From: Candidatus Pelearchaeum sp.
GTDB taxonomy: Archaea > Thermoproteota > Nitrososphaeria_A > Caldarchaeales > Caldarchaeaceae
Length of the DNA: 6,770 nt
Assembly: GCA_015520425.1 (NCBI GenBank)
Contig: WAQC01000082.1
Coordinates: 1-6,770 of the forward strand
Reading direction: 5' to 3'
Under the pieces are notes generated by a model. The model ran no database searches. It was given only the letters and a program-made list of their open reading frames with translations, and was not told where the DNA came from. Of the stretch, positions 5,449 through 6,770 are shown piece after piece. How positions within the stretch are numbered: position 1 is the first letter of the stretch; the number at the start of each line of letters is the position of its first letter. Made by a program: the position numbers and the translations under genes.

Positions 5449-6713
5449 AATTGTGTTGCCTCTGTTGAGCCGCAGAGCGCCGCCTTCGCCGCGCCCTCGC
5501 CCAAGACTATCCTAGAAACCTCGTCGTAGTAGCCTGTGCCTACGAAGCTCTGGTGCTTCACAGCCCTGTATCCTGTCTTCTCCAGCTCAAACTCGCGTTG
5601 CTGTAGCTTGACATACGCTGGCAGCCCTGTCTCGGCCATCCCCCTGGCCAGCTCGTACATCGCCGCGTTGAGCGAGTGGAAGCCAGCCAGCGTTATGAAC
5701 TGGAACTTATACCCCATCTCCCCCAGCCGCTGCTGGAACTCGGCTATCGTCTCCTCATCTAGGTTCTTACGCCAGTTGAAGGAGGGTGAGAGGTTGTATG
5801 CCAGCATCTTATTAGGGTGCTCGCGGTGTATGGCTTCTGCGAAACGTCTAGCCTCCTCCAAGTCTGGCTTGGATGTCTCAAACCAAATCATGTCAGCGTA
5901 TGGGGCGTAAGCCAGGCCGCGCGCTATAGCAGCCTCAAGCCCTCCGCGCATCACGTAATAGCCTTCGGGAGTCCTCTCACCAGTTATGAACCGCCTATCA
6001 CGCGCGTCAGCATCGCTGGTTATGTACTGCGCGCCCAGAGCGTCTGTGCGCGCTATGATTATCGTGGGCACGCCTAGAACATCGGCCGCGAGGCGCGCGG
6101 CTATGAGCATCTTCACGAAGCTCTGGGTTGGGACTAGGACCTTGCCGCCTAGGTGGCCGCAGCGCCTCTCGCTGGGTGATTGGTCTTCAAAATGTACGCC
6201 AGCCGCGCCAGCTTCTATCATGGCCTTCATGAGCTCAAATGCGTGGAGCGGCCCTCCGAAGCCAGCCTCGCCGTCGGCCACTATGGGGACGAAGTAATCC
6301 ACGCGCGGCCCGCCGTTGAGGTGCTGTATCTGGTCAGCCCTCTGGAGCGCCTGCACTATCCTCTTCACGAGGATTGGGACGCTGTTGGAGGGGTATAGCC
6401 CAAGGTCTGGGTACATCTGCCCCGCGGCATTAGCGTCTGCCGCGACCTGCCAGCCGCTCACGTAAATCGCCCTAAGCCCAGCCTCAACCATCTGTATCGC
6501 CTGATTCCCAGTGAGGGCGCCCATAGCAGAGATGTACGGCAAGGTAGCTAGCTGGCGCCAGAACTTCTCAGCGCCCAGCCTGGCTACCGTATATTCAATC
6601 TTAAGCGAGCCACGCAGCCTGAGCACGTCCTCAGGTGTGTAGGGCCTCGTTACCCCCCTCCACCTCTCGGAGCGCCACTCCGCCTCAATTAAGCGTATCT
6701 CCGCCTCGCGCAA
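5445..6713 (-). CDS. aceA: Isocitrate lyase
   Basis: This 422-residue enzyme cleaves isocitrate to glyoxylate and succinate, the first step of the glyoxylate bypass. Length and end-to-end similarity fit the short bacterial/archaeal AceA class. Landmarks are TRPYTPEDVLRLRGS (22-36), SGWQVAADAN (86-95), the Mg-site ADGEAGFGG (146-154), the catalytic Cys185-Gly-His187, GGKVLVPTQ (189-197), ARTDA with Arg222, and YNLSPSFNW (306-314) with Asn307, Ser309 and Ser311. ITLAGFHS (340-347) with Thr341 and the family-typical C-terminus GSTEATQF complete the fold. The signature reads RRCGH (183-187) rather than KKCGH or KRCGH. Length and both termini argue against 2-methylisocitrate lyase (PrpB, about 300 residues). 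The start is TTG 6713: GGTGGTGA lies seven bases upstream, and the N-terminus aligns with known AceA proteins. The gene is convergent with the transporter ATPase, and its stop overlaps that gene. Confidence 0.95.
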   Translation of the reverse strand: MREAEIRLIEAEWRSERWRGVTRPYTPEDVLRLRGSLKIEYTVARLGAEKFWRQLATLPYISAMGALTGNQAIQMVEAGLRAIYVSGWQVAADANAAGQMYPDLGLYPSNSVPILVKRIVQALQRADQIQHLNGGPRVDYFVPIVADGEAGFGGPLHAFELMKAMIEAGAAGVHFEDQSPSERRCGHLGGKVLVPTQSFVKMLIAARLAADVLGVPTIIIARTDALGAQYITSDADARDRRFITGERTPEGYYVMRGGLEAAIARGLAYAPYADMIWFETSKPDLEEARRFAEAIHREHPNKMLAYNLSPSFNWRKNLDEETIAEFQQRLGEMGYKFQFITLAGFHSLNAAMYELARGMAETGLPAYVKLQQREFELEKTGYRAVKHQSFVGTGYYDEVSRIVLGEGAAKAALCGSTEATQF

Positions 6714-6714
6714 A

Positions 6715-6733
6715 GGTGATTCACCACCGTGGT
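6715..6733. promoter_or_regulatory. Nested palindromes at the isocitrate lyase start: candidate operator
   Basis: Two 11-bp odd palindromes overlap by three bases: GGTGATTCACC (6715-6725) and ACCACCGTGGT (6723-6733). A wider pair CACCA (6722-6726) / TGGTG (6734-6738) surrounds the second. They cover the expected transcription start and the Shine-Dalgarno site, the usual place for an archaeal repressor, or they could fold in the mRNA and mask the SD. The symmetry is seen directly; the regulatory role is inferred. Confidence 0.4.
6721..6728 (-). promoter_or_regulatory. Shine-Dalgarno site deciding the TTG start of isocitrate lyase
   Basis: The minus strand reads GGTGGTGA, ending seven bases before the TTG at 6713. 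It is a strong archaeal ribosome-binding match and supports the TTG. It is also part of the palindromes at 6715-6733. Confidence 0.55.
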
Positions 6734-6757
6734 TGGTGAGCGACGGGATTGGCGCAA

Positions 6758-6770
6758 TACTATATGAATA
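6758..6770 (-). promoter_or_regulatory. Candidate TATA box for isocitrate lyase
   Basis: The minus strand reads TATTCATATAGTA, A/T-rich against a G/C-rich surround and about 50 bases before the TTG start. Transcription starting about 26 bases downstream would fall near 6736, leaving a leader of about 23 bases that holds the Shine-Dalgarno motif. It touches the window edge, so its full context is not visible. Confidence 0.4.

Noticed and set aside
5536..6398. Several open frames of 72-124 codons opposite isocitrate lyase
   Set aside because: They have no family features, overlap one another and are explained as antisense shadows of a highly conserved enzyme gene.
5445..6713. 2-methylisocitrate lyase (PrpB) as the identity of the lyase
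   Set aside because: The length of 422 residues, the SGWQVAADAN and YNLSPSFNW blocks and the GSTEATQF end match isocitrate lyase; PrpB is about 300 residues long. No prpC/prpD-like neighbours are seen.
1..6770. tRNA, rRNA, CRISPR or insertion-sequence content
   Set aside because: No cloverleaf-like segments, rRNA motifs, regularly spaced repeats, transposase motifs or terminal inverted repeats with target duplications were recognised by eye on either strand.

Overview
The window most resembles a genome segment of a (hyper)thermophilic archaeon, probably a member of the Thermoproteota (crenarchaea). The evidence is A/T-rich TATA-like boxes 25-50 bases upstream of starts, Shine-Dalgarno motifs of the GGTGA/GAGG type, frequent TTG and GTG starts, heavy use of AGG/AGA and ATA codons, and a binding protein anchored by an N-terminal membrane helix plus a Thr-rich stalk instead of a lipobox cysteine. 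Genus cannot be assigned from the sequence alone.

Left block (1-1538, all on the minus strand, transcribed leftward): a small multi-helix membrane protein related to the conserved transmembrane helix domain of MscS-type channels, then 7 bases later a HAD-IIB sugar-phosphate phosphatase, then with an ATGA stop/start overlap the first 32 codons of a probable GT-B glycosyltransferase that leaves the window. This looks like one operon. A reasonable inference is a stress or osmolyte module, with a channel-like protein plus a glycosyltransferase/phosphatase pair of the kind that makes trehalose or mannosylglycerate. The substrate is not proven.

Right block (1632-6770): a three-gene ABC importer cassette of the nitrate/sulfonate/taurine (SsuABC/TauABC/NMT1) type on the plus strand (2679-5448) is flanked by two minus-strand carbon-metabolism genes. 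On its left is a CitE/HpcH-HpaI family lyase with malyl-CoA-lyase-like features, divergent from the binding protein across a 120-base promoter region. On its right is a near-full-length isocitrate lyase (glyoxylate shunt), convergent with the transporter ATPase so tightly that the two stop codons overlap. Isocitrate lyase makes glyoxylate, and a malyl-CoA lyase can condense glyoxylate with acetyl-CoA, so the two enzymes could together form a glyoxylate bypass without a classical malate synthase. The transporter may feed this pathway with an organic acid or C2-type substrate.

Most notable points: the isocitrate lyase carries RRCGH where the family signature begins with Lys (KKCGH/KRCGH); nested palindromes sit on its promoter/RBS region and a similar 11-bp palindrome abuts the citE-like start; the membrane protein is built from an internal duplication and lacks the MscS beta domain; and the permease lacks the conserved Gly of its EAA loop. 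No RNA genes, CRISPR arrays, insertion sequences or gene-free stretches over 300 bases were seen.
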